Source: an uncultured Clostridia bacterium (GTDB lineage Bacteria > Bacillota > Clostridia > Oscillospirales > CAG-272). Taken from it: a stretch of DNA of 24,675 bases. Within the stretch, counting starts at the first letter, position 1. The number at the start of each line of letters is the position of its first letter. Shown here one piece after another: positions 7,795 to 15,969 of the stretch. The notes below the pieces were generated by a model, which worked only from the letters and a program-made list of their open reading frames with translations, searched no databases and was not told where the DNA came from. Location: contig CAJGCM010000017.1 in the NCBI GenBank assembly GCA_904501765.1, forward strand, positions 1 to 24,675, in the 5' to 3' direction. A program made the position numbers and the translations under genes.

Positions 7795-8562
7795 ATGATA
7801 TATAATAAAAGCACCGCTGACGTAGCCTTCTTGCGAGGCGAGTATAGGACAGCGGCGGAAATGTACTACGAGGGCGCAAGGGACGGAGACGAAATTGCCG
7901 CCTTCAATTACGGCTATTGCAGTCTTATGGGACTTGGGGTCGCCAAAGATCCCTCAGTGGCTAAAAGCTTCTTTTCATACGCCAGAGATATGAAGGGCGG
8001 CGAAGCCTGCTACAATATAGCGGTTATGTACCTTGAAGGGTTGGGCGTTCATAAGGATTACAGACAGGCGCTCAGATATATGACGGATTCCGCTACCCTT
8101 GGCTGCATTGAAGCCCAGCTTTATCTCGGAATGGCTTACACCCTCGGATATATGCTGTATCCCGACATTATAAGAATCAGCATGATACCCTGCCATAAGG
8201 CGGAGTATAGAGATATGAACACGAACCTTCTGATGGGTGACGTGCTTGATGCGGAAGCCGACGAGGAGCTGAGATTCTCTGCGATACACGCTGATGCAAG
8301 GCGGGCGTTTGAGTATTTCAGAGCTGCAGCGCACCACGATCCAACCTACGTAGAGGATTTAGTGGCAAAGGGGCAGTTCTTGTATGCTAAATGCTATCTC
8401 GACGGTATGGGAACAGACTTTGACCGTAATAAAGGGCTTAATATTATGCTTATCGCAGGGAAAAGCGGCTCCACAGATGCTCACGAATATATTTTGTCAA
8501 ACGGAATCAGCGAGCAAATGCTGTTAGATGCGGCACGGAGCGCAAAAAAACGGAGTCAGTAG
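7795..8562 (+). CDS. Sel1-repeat (TPR-like) protein
   Basis: Protein of 255 aa built of Sel1-like helical repeats. Clear units include AAFNYGYCSLMGLGVAKDPS (about 34-53) and CYNIAVMYLEGLGVHKDYRQ (about 66-85), followed by AQLYLGMAYTLGYM and later FLYAKCYLDGMGTDFDRNKG. Such solenoids bind proteins or peptides. No signal peptide or membrane segment is visible, so it is probably cytoplasmic. The ATG at 7795 has no Shine-Dalgarno sequence and lies ten bases after the cysS terminator. It is kept because the first repeat already begins near residue 8; the next ATG (7861) would remove half of that repeat. It is the first gene of a five-gene run. Function unknown. Confidence 0.82.
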   Translation: MIYNKSTADVAFLRGEYRTAAEMYYEGARDGDEIAAFNYGYCSLMGLGVAKDPSVAKSFFSYARDMKGGEACYNIAVMYLEGLGVHKDYRQALRYMTDSATLGCIEAQLYLGMAYTLGYMLYPDIIRISMIPCHKAEYRDMNTNLLMGDVLDAEADEELRFSAIHADARRAFEYFRAAAHHDPTYVEDLVAKGQFLYAKCYLDGMGTDFDRNKGLNIMLIAGKSGSTDAHEYILSNGISEQMLLDAARSAKKRSQ

Positions 8563-8593
8563 ATATATTATGCTGTACCGAAGGAGGGAAGAC

Positions 8594-9169
8594 GTGATTA
8601 TTAAAAAGAGGAAATTTATAGTCATACTTGTGCTTATTGCTTTGACGATATGCGCAATATTCGTTCATTCCGCTCTTTCTCCCGAGGTGTCGGAAAAGGA
8701 GAGCGAGGCGGTCAGCGGTATAGTTGACCAGGTTCTTGAGGTAGTAGTTCCGAACAATCAGAGCCTTCGTGATTTCGTTTCCAAAAACATAAGAAAAATT
8801 GCTCATTTCGTAGAATTCGGTGCATTAGGTCTTGAGGCGTGTATATTTTTCCTGCTTTGTTATATAGAAAAAATAAAAGCTCCTGTGGAGCTCGAGAATG
8901 ATGAAAGCTTTGTCAAAAATATTAATTATGTTGATGCTTTAAAATACGTTTCCTATTTTATCACCTTTGGAATTCTTGTGGCGTTTTTGGATGAGAGCTT
9001 TCAGATTTTATCTAAAAGAGGGCCGTCTGTTCTTGATATGTGGATAGATATTTTAGGGTATATGACCTTCGCTTTCACTTTTCTCATGGTAATTTTTGTG
9101 ATAAAGCTTATAAGGATAGCGGTGAGGCAAAGCAATATCGACACAAAAGAAAAAAATAATGATATTTGA
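8594..9169 (+). CDS. VanZ-family membrane protein
   Basis: Integral membrane protein of 191 aa in the VanZ-like family. Conserved elements are KIAHFVEFGALG after the first helix, LDESFQILSKRG, and then SVLDMWIDILGY. An N-terminal helix follows the basic IIKKRK stretch, and about four hydrophobic segments are visible. VanZ relatives are linked to low-level teicoplanin resistance in one case, but most are of unknown role, so resistance should not be assumed. The GTG at 8594 is chosen because GGAGG (8583-8587) lies six bases before it; longer in-frame starts overlap the preceding gene. It lies 31 bp after the Sel1 gene and 10 bp before the PLP enzyme gene, which suggests one transcript. Confidence 0.87.
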   Translation: MIIKKRKFIVILVLIALTICAIFVHSALSPEVSEKESEAVSGIVDQVLEVVVPNNQSLRDFVSKNIRKIAHFVEFGALGLEACIFFLLCYIEKIKAPVELENDESFVKNINYVDALKYVSYFITFGILVAFLDESFQILSKRGPSVLDMWIDILGYMTFAFTFLMVIFVIKLIRIAVRQSNIDTKEKNNDI

Positions 9170-9179
9170 GGTGCTTGTT

Positions 9180-10241
9180 ATGAAAATTTCCGATATCGAA
9201 ACCCCTGCTTTAATTCTTGAAAAAAGTGTTTTTGAAAATAATATTGCAGAAATGAAAAAAATTCTTGATGGCAGCAAATTAAGTCTGCGCCCTCATTATA
9301 AATCTCATAAATGCTCGCAGATAGCTCGTATACAGATAGAAAACGGAGCCGTCGGTATGACCTGCGCTAAGCTTTCTGAGGCGTATGATTTAGTTGACTC
9401 GGGTATTGAGGATGTTCTTATAGCAAATCAAATAGTTGGAGATGAAAAAATTTCCCGATTAGCATCTTTGGCTAAAAAATGCCGCCTCACAGTTTGCGTT
9501 GATAATGAGGAGAACGTAGCCGATATTTCTCGTGCGGCAGAAAGTGTGGGGGCTCTTGTGCGTTGCCTTGTGGAATATGAGATTGGAATGGAAAGATGCG
9601 GTGTTACTGACAGTGAGTCGGTGCTTAAGCTCGCTAAGTATATTGATAGCTGCCCAAATTTGAAATTTGAAGGAATTCAGGCGTACGCAGGGCATATCTC
9701 TCATATGGAAGATAGTGAAGAGCGTATGCGTGCGACGGCTGAAAACTATGAGAAAATCCGTTCGCTTGTAGCTTATCTTTCTGATAACGGAGTAACTGTT
9801 AATACTATTTCCGGCGGAAGCACGGGAACGGGAAGCATCAAGGCATCGTCCGGGCTCTATACCGAGCTCCAGGCGGGTAGCTACATTTTTATGGATGCTA
9901 CATATAGAAATCTTGATTTGCCATTCAAAAATTCGCTATTTCTTTTGACCTCGGTGGTTAGTTGCCGCGAGGGATTAGTTGTCTTGGATTCGGGGGTTAA
10001 AACCTGCGGCGTTGACCAGGGTAACCCTGTGCCAATGGGATTTGAGGCCGAGAGGATTGTAGCGAGTGAAGAACATTTTCAGATTCATAATCCAACAGTC
10101 AATTTTGAAATTGGGCAAAAGGTTCGCCTTATTCCCGCTCATTGTTGCTCAACTGTGAATTTACATGATAAAATCTATCTTGTAGACGGTGATAAGGTGG
10201 TTAACCGTATTCTCGTAACCGCAAGAGGAATAGGAAAATAA
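9180..10241 (+). CDS. D-serine dehydratase / D-threonine aldolase-like PLP enzyme
   Basis: Protein of 353 aa in the fold-type III (alanine racemase-like) PLP family that acts on D-3-hydroxy amino acids. The PLP lysine is in RPHYKSHK (K41). The phosphate-binding SGGSTGT loop is at 211-217. The C-terminal metal motif is H321-C-C323 followed by STVNLHD. An H-x-C metal pair is known from zinc-dependent D-serine dehydratases, whereas D-threonine aldolases usually show H-x-D, so dehydratase-like chemistry is mildly favoured. The substrate is not established. The ATG at 9180 follows TTGAGGTG; an ATG at 9159 overlaps the VanZ gene end and has no ribosome-binding site. The next gene starts on the base after this stop codon, indicating tight coupling. 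Confidence 0.85.
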   Translation: MKISDIETPALILEKSVFENNIAEMKKILDGSKLSLRPHYKSHKCSQIARIQIENGAVGMTCAKLSEAYDLVDSGIEDVLIANQIVGDEKISRLASLAKKCRLTVCVDNEENVADISRAAESVGALVRCLVEYEIGMERCGVTDSESVLKLAKYIDSCPNLKFEGIQAYAGHISHMEDSEERMRATAENYEKIRSLVAYLSDNGVTVNTISGGSTGTGSIKASSGLYTELQAGSYIFMDATYRNLDLPFKNSLFLLTSVVSCREGLVVLDSGVKTCGVDQGNPVPMGFEAERIVASEEHFQIHNPTVNFEIGQKVRLIPAHCCSTVNLHDKIYLVDGDKVVNRILVTARGIGK

Positions 10242-11042
10242 ATGTTAGCGAATTACCATACTCATTCAACCTTTTGTGATGGCAAGAATACTCCCGAGGA
10301 AATAGTTTTAGCCGCAATAGACGGTGGAATGCACGCTATCGGCTTCTCAGGGCACGGATATACGGGATTTGACCTGCGATATTGTATGAAGGATACCGAA
10401 GGGTATATTCGCGAGATAAAGCGCCTGAAGGAAAAATATAAGAGTGAGATAGAAATATATCTGGGTGTGGAGGAGGATGCTCATAACCCGGTCAAAAGAG
10501 AGTCGTTCGATTATATTTTAGGCTCATCACATTATGCCCTTGTAGGCGGTACTTATTATCCTATCGATTCAGGTGTTTCATATTTTGAAAAAGCTTTAGC
10601 GGCATACGGTGGAAATATCCTTTCATTCGCAGAGGATTATTTTTCGTTTTTCTCGGGTTACATAAATAGAAGGCGCCCCGATATAATCGGTCATTTTGAC
10701 CTTTTAACTAAGTTTGACGATGTGTCAGAGCGCAGATTTTTCGGCAATCCCGAGTATATGGCAATGGCGAGAAGATACGCTGAGTGCGCAGTTAAAAGCG
10801 GATCGGTTTTTGAAGTGAACACCGGTGCTATATCAAGGGGATACAGAAGCGCTCCATACCCTCACGAGGAGCTTCTTTATGTAATAAAAAAAGCCGACGG
10901 AAGAGTGATGCTTAATTCGGACAGTCACAGCATCGATACTTTAACCTTCGGTTTCGGTGAGGCAAGGGATATTATCAAGAGCGTTGGATTTAAATATGCG
11001 TCTGTAATTAAGAACGGAGCTTTTGTGCAAATCCCAATTTAA
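10242..11042 (+). CDS. PHP-domain phosphatase, histidinol-phosphatase (HisK) type
   Basis: Protein of 266 aa in the polymerase-and-histidinol-phosphatase metal hydrolase family. The usual metal ligands are present in order: H6-T-H8, D13, H38 in SGHG, E77/E78, H97 in SSHY, H151 in IGHFDL, and D227-S-H229 near the end. This layout is that of HisK-like phosphatases, which dephosphorylate L-histidinol phosphate in histidine synthesis. No other his gene is in the window and the gene sits with a PLP enzyme and another phosphatase, so the natural substrate may be a different phosphoester. The start codon directly abuts the preceding stop, and the ribosome-binding site (AGGA) lies inside the preceding gene. 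A seven-base palindrome (11044-11060) follows it. Confidence 0.87.
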   Translation: MLANYHTHSTFCDGKNTPEEIVLAAIDGGMHAIGFSGHGYTGFDLRYCMKDTEGYIREIKRLKEKYKSEIEIYLGVEEDAHNPVKRESFDYILGSSHYALVGGTYYPIDSGVSYFEKALAAYGGNILSFAEDYFSFFSGYINRRRPDIIGHFDLLTKFDDVSERRFFGNPEYMAMARRYAECAVKSGSVFEVNTGAISRGYRSAPYPHEELLYVIKKADGRVMLNSDSHSIDTLTFGFGEARDIIKSVGFKYASVIKNGAFVQIPI

Positions 11043-11080
11043 TCTTAAAACAATTTTAAGAACAAGGTAGGAGAGGAAAA

Positions 11081-11878
11081 ATGGCAGATTATTATAACAG
11101 TTATCCGCTGAAGGCGTTTGCGGCAACTGTCGCTGAGTGCATAGGCGTAGAGGTGGGGGAGGAGTATGCTCCTTCGATAAAATATTTGCCGCCAATATTG
11201 AAGGACAGAGCAGGCGGAATCTTCAACAAGGTCGTTTTATATCATGCGGATGCGGTAGGAATGTATATGTGGCAAAAGTACACCTCCTTGTTTGCTCCGG
11301 TATACAAGCATACGACACTTTCCGTGCCTTTCGTAAGCACAGTTGAATCGGTAACCCCTGTAGCTCACGCTTCAATGTATACCGGGCTTGACCCTTCCGG
11401 GCACGGTATTGAAACATACGTTCGCCCTCGCCTTGTGTGTGATACTCTTTTTGACAGACTGATTGTAGCGGGGAAAAAGGTAGCGATAGTCGCTATGGAT
11501 GATTCCACATTTTTACATATATTCGCAGGCAGAGCCTTGGATTATTACGAGGTGAAAAATTCCTCAGAGATTAACGATAAGGTTATAGAGCTTATAGAGG
11601 CAGATAAATATGACGTCATAAGCGTTCATACCTTCGGCTACGATAGCGCTGCTCATGCATACGGCCCAGAGTCTAAAGAGGCTATAAACGCACTCTCGAT
11701 GGAGACTGAAAATTTCGCCAATATTGCCGAGAAGCTAAAGGAGTGTAAGGGGGATAACAGAATACTGCTTACCTATTCTCCCGACCACGGTCAGCATCTT
11801 ACCGATGGCGGTCTTGGTGCTCACGGCAGTAAATTGATTGAGGATATGAATGTTCTTCATTTCTTCGGTGTTATATAG
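11081..11878 (+). CDS. Alkaline-phosphatase-superfamily phosphodiesterase/phosphatase
   Basis: Protein of 265 aa related to type I phosphodiesterases and nucleotide pyrophosphatases. A full metal and nucleophile set can be placed: D57 in YHADAVG, the likely nucleophile T92 in ESVTPVAHASM, D188 and H192 in GYDSAAH, D235-H236 in SPDHGQH, and H248 in GAHGS. It is shorter than many family members and lacks a signal peptide, so it is probably a cytoplasmic enzyme acting on a small phosphoester. The substrate is unknown. The start has GGAGAGG before it. It is the last gene of the five-gene run and is followed at 11970 by a strong terminator. Confidence 0.82.
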   Translation: MADYYNSYPLKAFAATVAECIGVEVGEEYAPSIKYLPPILKDRAGGIFNKVVLYHADAVGMYMWQKYTSLFAPVYKHTTLSVPFVSTVESVTPVAHASMYTGLDPSGHGIETYVRPRLVCDTLFDRLIVAGKKVAIVAMDDSTFLHIFAGRALDYYEVKNSSEINDKVIELIEADKYDVISVHTFGYDSAAHAYGPESKEAINALSMETENFANIAEKLKECKGDNRILLTYSPDHGQHLTDGGLGAHGSKLIEDMNVLHFFGVI

Positions 11879-11969
11879 CTCTTGTGTGGGGAACTATACA
11901 CAAAATAAGTCGGAATATAATGAGAAATCATCGGAATTTTATCCGACCTTAAAAGGCTCTAATAAGTAA

Positions 11970-12006
11970 GAGAGGTACTGTTTTTTGCAGTACCTCTCAG
12001 TTTTTT
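11970..12006 (+). terminator. Terminator at the end of the five-gene run
   Basis: GAGAGGTACTG and CAGTACCTCTC form a perfect 11-bp stem around TTTTTTG, followed by AG and six T. It lies between convergent genes. The opposite strand has only a weak T-tract, so it mainly serves the plus strand. Confidence 0.88.
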
Positions 12007-12053
12007 AATAAATATAACAGCCATATTCAGACGTTACATTTTTGCTATTGCCG

Positions 12054-13799
12054 TCAGTGAGCAAACTGACTGTTATAAAGCTCGTAGTAGAAGCCTTTTT
12101 TTTCAAGCAGCTCCTTGTGATTGCCTTGCTCTATAATATTTCCGTCCTTCATAACCAGAATTATATCGGCGTTTTTAATTGTGGAGAGCCTGTGAGCAAC
12201 GATAAAGCTGGTTCTGCCCTTCATCATATTGCCGAAAGCCTCTTGTATTTTGATTTCCGTTCTGGTGTCGATAGACGACGTCGCTTCGTCGAGAATAAGC
12301 AGGGGTGGGAGGGTGAGCATAACTCTCGTTATGCACAGAAGCTGCTTTTGTCCCTGTGACAGGTCGTCCTCGTCTATTACGGTGTCATATCCGTTTTTCA
12401 ATCTCTTGATAAAGCTATGGGCGTGAGTTGCCTTGGCGGCGAAGATAATTTCCTCGTCGGAGGCTCCGGGATTGCCTATGGCAATGTTTTCTTTAACCGT
12501 GCCGTGCTTAATCCAGGAATCCTGAAGCACCATTCCGTAGCTTTGCCGCAAGGAGCGCCTTGTAATAGAGCGAACGTCCTCCCCGTCTAAGGTAATCCGA
12601 CCCGAATTTACGTCGTAAAAGCGCATAAGGAGATTTATCAGAGTAGTTTTTCCGCAACCGGTGGGGCCGACTATTGCAACCCTTTGCCCGGGCGCAACGT
12701 GCAGGCTGACATTTTCTATAAGAGGTTTATCCTCGGTATAGGAGAAGCTGACGTCTGCAAATCCTACCTCACCCTCGGGATTTTCGATAGCGGTGGCATT
12801 TTTTGCGTCCGGAATCTCGGGCTCCTCTTCTATAAGATCAATAACTCTTGAAGCGGAGGCAAGAGCATTCTGAAATTCGGTAACAACGCCTGATATCTCG
12901 TTGAACGGTTTTGTGTACTGATTAGTGTATGAAAGGAAGCAGGTAAGCTGACCTACCGAAAATGCGGCGGCAGTACCCGCTGTTGCAATAGCCGTAATAG
13001 CTCCCACAAGAGCAACAGCGGCATACACAACGTTGTTGACAAATCTCGTGGTGGGATTGACCAAGGAGGAGAAGAATATTGCCTTAAGAGATGCCTTTTC
13101 GAGCCTTTCGTTGATTTCACAGAAGCCCTCGGTAGCTTCTTCGGTATGAGAGAATGCAAGAACCGTCTTTTGGTTGGTTATCATCTCGTCAACAAAGGCG
13201 GTTTGCTCTCCGTTGGTTTTTGAACGAAGCACGAACATATTATGGGTTTTCGTTCCGATAAATTTAGCGATAAACAGGGAGAGGGGGGTCAGCAAGACTA
13301 CCACAAGGGCAATCTTCCAGTCAAGCACAAGCATAAATACTAAGGTTCCGAGAATTGTAAGAACTCCCGTAAACAGCTGTGTAAAGCCTAAAAGCAATCC
13401 GTCGGCAAACTGGTCAACGTCTGAAATAACTCGGCTTATTATATCTCCCTTGGGGTGAGTGTCAATATACGAAAGGGGCAGTCTTTCTATCTTTTCAAAT
13501 GCCTCGTTTCGCATATCTCTCACTATGTGGTAGGTAATTCTGTTGTTAATGCTGCTCATTAGCCATTGAGCCAAAGCGGTAATACCGACGATTATTGCGC
13601 CGTTGAACAAAAGATTTATGATTTTCTCGAAATCAACGCTTCCTTTGTCGATAATGCAGTCAATAGCATCTCCTATAAGTATCGGTAGGTACAGGGTAAG
13701 CGAGACTATGGCTAACGCCAATATGGCGGAGAGCGCCATTAAAATTTTGTATTTTCCAATATATTTCAATACTTTAGCCAAAGAGGATTGTTTTTTCAT
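12054..13799 (-). CDS. ABC exporter half-transporter, subunit with intact catalytic residues (YheH/BmrD-like)
   Basis: Protein of 581 aa with an N-terminal six-helix exporter membrane domain (about 20-310) and a C-terminal ATPase domain. Walker A is GPTGCGKTT (378-386), Walker B ends in the catalytic glutamate E505 (LLILDE), and the switch histidine is H536 in AHRLST. The ABC signature is LSQGQ (480-484) instead of LSGGQ. An intact Glu/His with an altered signature is the pattern of the consensus-site partner in heterodimeric exporters such as BmrC/BmrD and TM287/288. The start is three bases past the stop of the upstream exporter gene. Its AAGGAGGTG site lies inside that gene, so translation is probably coupled. 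Substrate unknown; multidrug or lipid-like export is the family norm. Confidence 0.93.
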   Translation of the reverse strand: MKKQSSLAKVLKYIGKYKILMALSAILALAIVSLTLYLPILIGDAIDCIIDKGSVDFEKIINLLFNGAIIVGITALAQWLMSSINNRITYHIVRDMRNEAFEKIERLPLSYIDTHPKGDIISRVISDVDQFADGLLLGFTQLFTGVLTILGTLVFMLVLDWKIALVVVLLTPLSLFIAKFIGTKTHNMFVLRSKTNGEQTAFVDEMITNQKTVLAFSHTEEATEGFCEINERLEKASLKAIFFSSLVNPTTRFVNNVVYAAVALVGAITAIATAGTAAAFSVGQLTCFLSYTNQYTKPFNEISGVVTEFQNALASASRVIDLIEEEPEIPDAKNATAIENPEGEVGFADVSFSYTEDKPLIENVSLHVAPGQRVAIVGPTGCGKTTLINLLMRFYDVNSGRITLDGEDVRSITRRSLRQSYGMVLQDSWIKHGTVKENIAIGNPGASDEEIIFAAKATHAHSFIKRLKNGYDTVIDEDDLSQGQKQLLCITRVMLTLPPLLILDEATSSIDTRTEIKIQEAFGNMMKGRTSFIVAHRLSTIKNADIILVMKDGNIIEQGNHKELLEKKGFYYELYNSQFAH

Positions 13800-13802
13800 A
13801 AA

Positions 13803-15527
13803 TCAAACACCTCCTTCGCTGAATTGAGTATCGTAAATTTCACGGTACACAGAGCAGCCCCGAAGCAGCTCCTCATGAGTGCCTATGCCCACAGCTTCAC
13901 CGTCTTCAAGGACGACGATTTTGTCAGCATACATGATTGAGGAGGCTCTTTGCGAAATTATAAATGTAGTAATGTGACCGTCCATCTCGGAAATTGATTT
14001 TCTCACTGCCGCATCCGTAGCGAAGTCAAGCGCCGAGGTAGAGTCGTCAAGAATAAGGATTTCGGGATTCTTCACAAGTGCTCTCGCTATTGTAAGCCTT
14101 TGTCTTTGACCGCCGGAAAGATTCTTGCCGCCTTGCTGTATCATAGCGTCAAGACCACCCTTTTCCTCTACAACACTCTCGCACTGAGCAAGTCTTAGGG
14201 CGGTCATAATTTCCTCATCGGTGGCGTTTTTGTTGCCCCACCTGATATTATCGCGTACCGTACCCGAGAACAGCACCGCATTTTGAGGAACTATTGCAAT
14301 TTTCTCGCGTAGAGATAGGTTGTCGTAATCCCTTATATCGGCTCCATCTATTCGAACAGAGCCTTCGGTTGCATCGTAAAAACGAGGTATAAGATTTACA
14401 AGCGAACTTTTACCCGAACCCGTTCCGCCGATAATACCTACGGTTTCGCCTCGCCTTACGGTAAAGCTTATGTTGCTTAACGACTTTTCTGAGGATGCGC
14501 TGTATGTGAATGAAACGTTATCGAAAACAATACCCTCGCCAACGCCTGAAAACTCTGTATCGCCGTTTTTCATACTGTTTTCGGTGTCAAATACGCTTTG
14601 TATACGTCCCGCGGACGCCAGAGCCTTCGAAATGCTGATTATAAGATTGGCAAGCTTTACAAGCTCCACGAGTATTTGCGCCATATAGTTGTAAAGAGCG
14701 ACAACCTGCCCCTGGGAGAGCGAGCCGGAATCAACCTTTACAGCTCCGCTGTATATAAGAATAATGGTAGCAAGGTTTATGAGAATATAAGTCATGGGAT
14801 TGAGAAGCGCCGATATTCTGCCCACGAATTTTTGCATAGCGGTGAGGGAAGAGTTTCGCTCCTTGAAACCTATGATTTCCGACTCCTCCTTACAAAAGGC
14901 TCGTATAACTCTTGCGCCGTACAGGTTTTCCGAGGTGGATTCAAGAACACTGTCAAGCCTTGCCTGCGTCTTTTTATAAAGCGGCATTGAAATCAGCATA
15001 ATGCCGAATATAACAAGTGATAAAAGTGGAATAACTCCTGCAAAAATCAGCGCTGAGTCAAAATCTATGGTAAACGCCATAATCATAGCTCCAAATACCA
15101 CGAAGGGGGAGCGGAGAAGAAGTCTCAGTGTCAGATTAAGTCCCGTCTGTACCTGATTTGAGTCTGAGGTGATACGGGTTATCATAGTGCCTGTGCCCAA
15201 ATTATCAATTTCCTTGTAGGACAGGGTTTGAATATGAGAAAACAAGGCTGCTCTCACCCGCCCGATAAAGCCGCATGAAGCCTTTGCCGCAAAATATTGA
15301 GCGGTGACGGAAAAAGCGAGTCCTACTGCGCCAAGAAGCACGAGTATAAGGCACATACCGACGGTAAATCCCGTATTTCCGCCCTCTTTTCCCCTAATTC
15401 CGTAATCTATAATAAGCGCCACTATCAAAGGAACAATAAGCTCAAGAGTTGCCTCAAGGAGCTTGAAAAGCGGCCCTAATATACATTCTTTTTTATAGCC
15501 CTTAAGATGCTTTGCAAGTTTTTTCAA
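13803..15527 (-). CDS. ABC exporter half-transporter, subunit with degenerate ATP site (YheI/BmrC-like)
   Basis: Protein of 574 aa with an exporter membrane domain (about 15-310) and an ATPase domain. Walker A is GGTGSGKSS (367-375) and the signature is a perfect LSGGQ (470-474). The Walker B glutamate is replaced by D495 (LILDDSTSALD) and the switch histidine by Q526 (ISQRASS). These are the substitutions known from the non-hydrolysing site of heterodimeric exporters, so it should pair with the neighbouring half-transporter. The start codon is TTG at 15527, supported by GGAGG (complement of 15533-15537) and the lack of a better in-frame start. It is the first gene of a two-gene operon. Confidence 0.92.
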   Translation of the reverse strand: MKKLAKHLKGYKKECILGPLFKLLEATLELIVPLIVALIIDYGIRGKEGGNTGFTVGMCLILVLLGAVGLAFSVTAQYFAAKASCGFIGRVRAALFSHIQTLSYKEIDNLGTGTMITRITSDSNQVQTGLNLTLRLLLRSPFVVFGAMIMAFTIDFDSALIFAGVIPLLSLVIFGIMLISMPLYKKTQARLDSVLESTSENLYGARVIRAFCKEESEIIGFKERNSSLTAMQKFVGRISALLNPMTYILINLATIILIYSGAVKVDSGSLSQGQVVALYNYMAQILVELVKLANLIISISKALASAGRIQSVFDTENSMKNGDTEFSGVGEGIVFDNVSFTYSASSEKSLSNISFTVRRGETVGIIGGTGSGKSSLVNLIPRFYDATEGSVRIDGADIRDYDNLSLREKIAIVPQNAVLFSGTVRDNIRWGNKNATDEEIMTALRLAQCESVVEEKGGLDAMIQQGGKNLSGGQRQRLTIARALVKNPEILILDDSTSALDFATDAAVRKSISEMDGHITTFIISQRASSIMYADKIVVLEDGEAVGIGTHEELLRGCSVYREIYDTQFSEGGV

Positions 15528-15532
15528 AGCTG

Positions 15533-15537
15533 CCTCC
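15533..15537 (-). promoter_or_regulatory. Ribosome-binding site fixing a TTG start
   Basis: GGAGG on the minus strand, five bases before the TTG codon that opens the first exporter gene. Confidence 0.75.
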
Positions 15538-15571
15538 GTTGAATAGTTAAAAATAAATTATAAGCATATAA

Positions 15572-15600
15572 ATGTTAACATAAAAGTAAAGCTTTGTCAA
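15572..15600 (-). promoter_or_regulatory. Possible promoter for the exporter operon
   Basis: Minus strand TTGACA (15595-15600), 17 bp and a weak TAACAT (15572-15577). A TATAAT at 15557-15562 is an alternative -10, but without a good -35. Confidence 0.45.
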
Positions 15601-15668
15601 TCTATTAAAGATAAAACGGGAAAATGAATAGTCGAAACGAAAAAATGTATTATTAAATTAAAACTTGG

Positions 15669-15697
15669 TTGACAAAGGTGTGTTTTTTTGCTATAAT
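15669..15697 (+). promoter_or_regulatory. Perfect consensus promoter for the HPr-like gene
   Basis: TTGACA (15669-15674), 17 bp and TATAAT (15692-15697), with a TGC extended -10. Both boxes match consensus exactly. Confidence 0.9.
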
Positions 15698-15730
15698 CTT
15701 GATAATAGCTTTATTAAGGAGGAATAAAAA

Positions 15731-15961
15731 ATGCAGAAAACACAAATCACCTTAAGCAATATTCAGGGAATAAGAAAGTTTGTTAACGAGGTAACTCTTC
15801 TTGATTACGAGGTTGACCTCGAGCAGGGAAGATACATAGTTGATGCAAAATCTATAATGGGTATTTTTGCTCTTGATACACTCTCTCCCATAACCCTCGT
15901 GGCTCACACTGATTATGCTGATGATTTCTTCGAGAAAATCAAGGAATTTATAGTCAAATAA
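15731..15961 (+). CDS. HPr-like protein lacking the phosphorylatable histidine
   Basis: Small protein of 76 aa with the HPr fold signature. The segment AKSIMGIFALD matches the region around the regulatory serine of Gram-positive HPr, placing S41 at the Ser46 position. The normal GxHARPA motif is absent: counting back from the serine, N10 falls where His15 would be, and the only histidine is near residue 60. It therefore cannot pass phosphate in the PTS at the usual site. Retention of the serine recalls Crh, the Bacillus regulatory HPr paralogue, but function here is not shown. AAGGAGG precedes the start and the promoter is perfect consensus, so expression is probably high. It is a single-gene unit. 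Confidence 0.85.
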   Translation: MQKTQITLSNIQGIRKFVNEVTLLDYEVDLEQGRYIVDAKSIMGIFALDTLSPITLVAHTDYADDFFEKIKEFIVK

Positions 15962-15969
15962 TAGTAATG

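Noticed and set aside
8528..8593. Longer N-terminus for the VanZ protein
   Set aside because: It would overlap the Sel1 gene and lacks a ribosome-binding site, while GTG at 8594 has GGAGG six bases upstream.
11044..11060. Palindrome between the PHP and phosphatase genes as a terminator
   Set aside because: The stem is only seven A/T-rich base pairs and no T-tract follows, so it is unlikely to stop transcription.
12042..15479. Plus-strand open frames opposite the ABC exporter genes
   Set aside because: Each lies inside a minus-strand gene with complete ATPase motifs; no independent start signals were seen.
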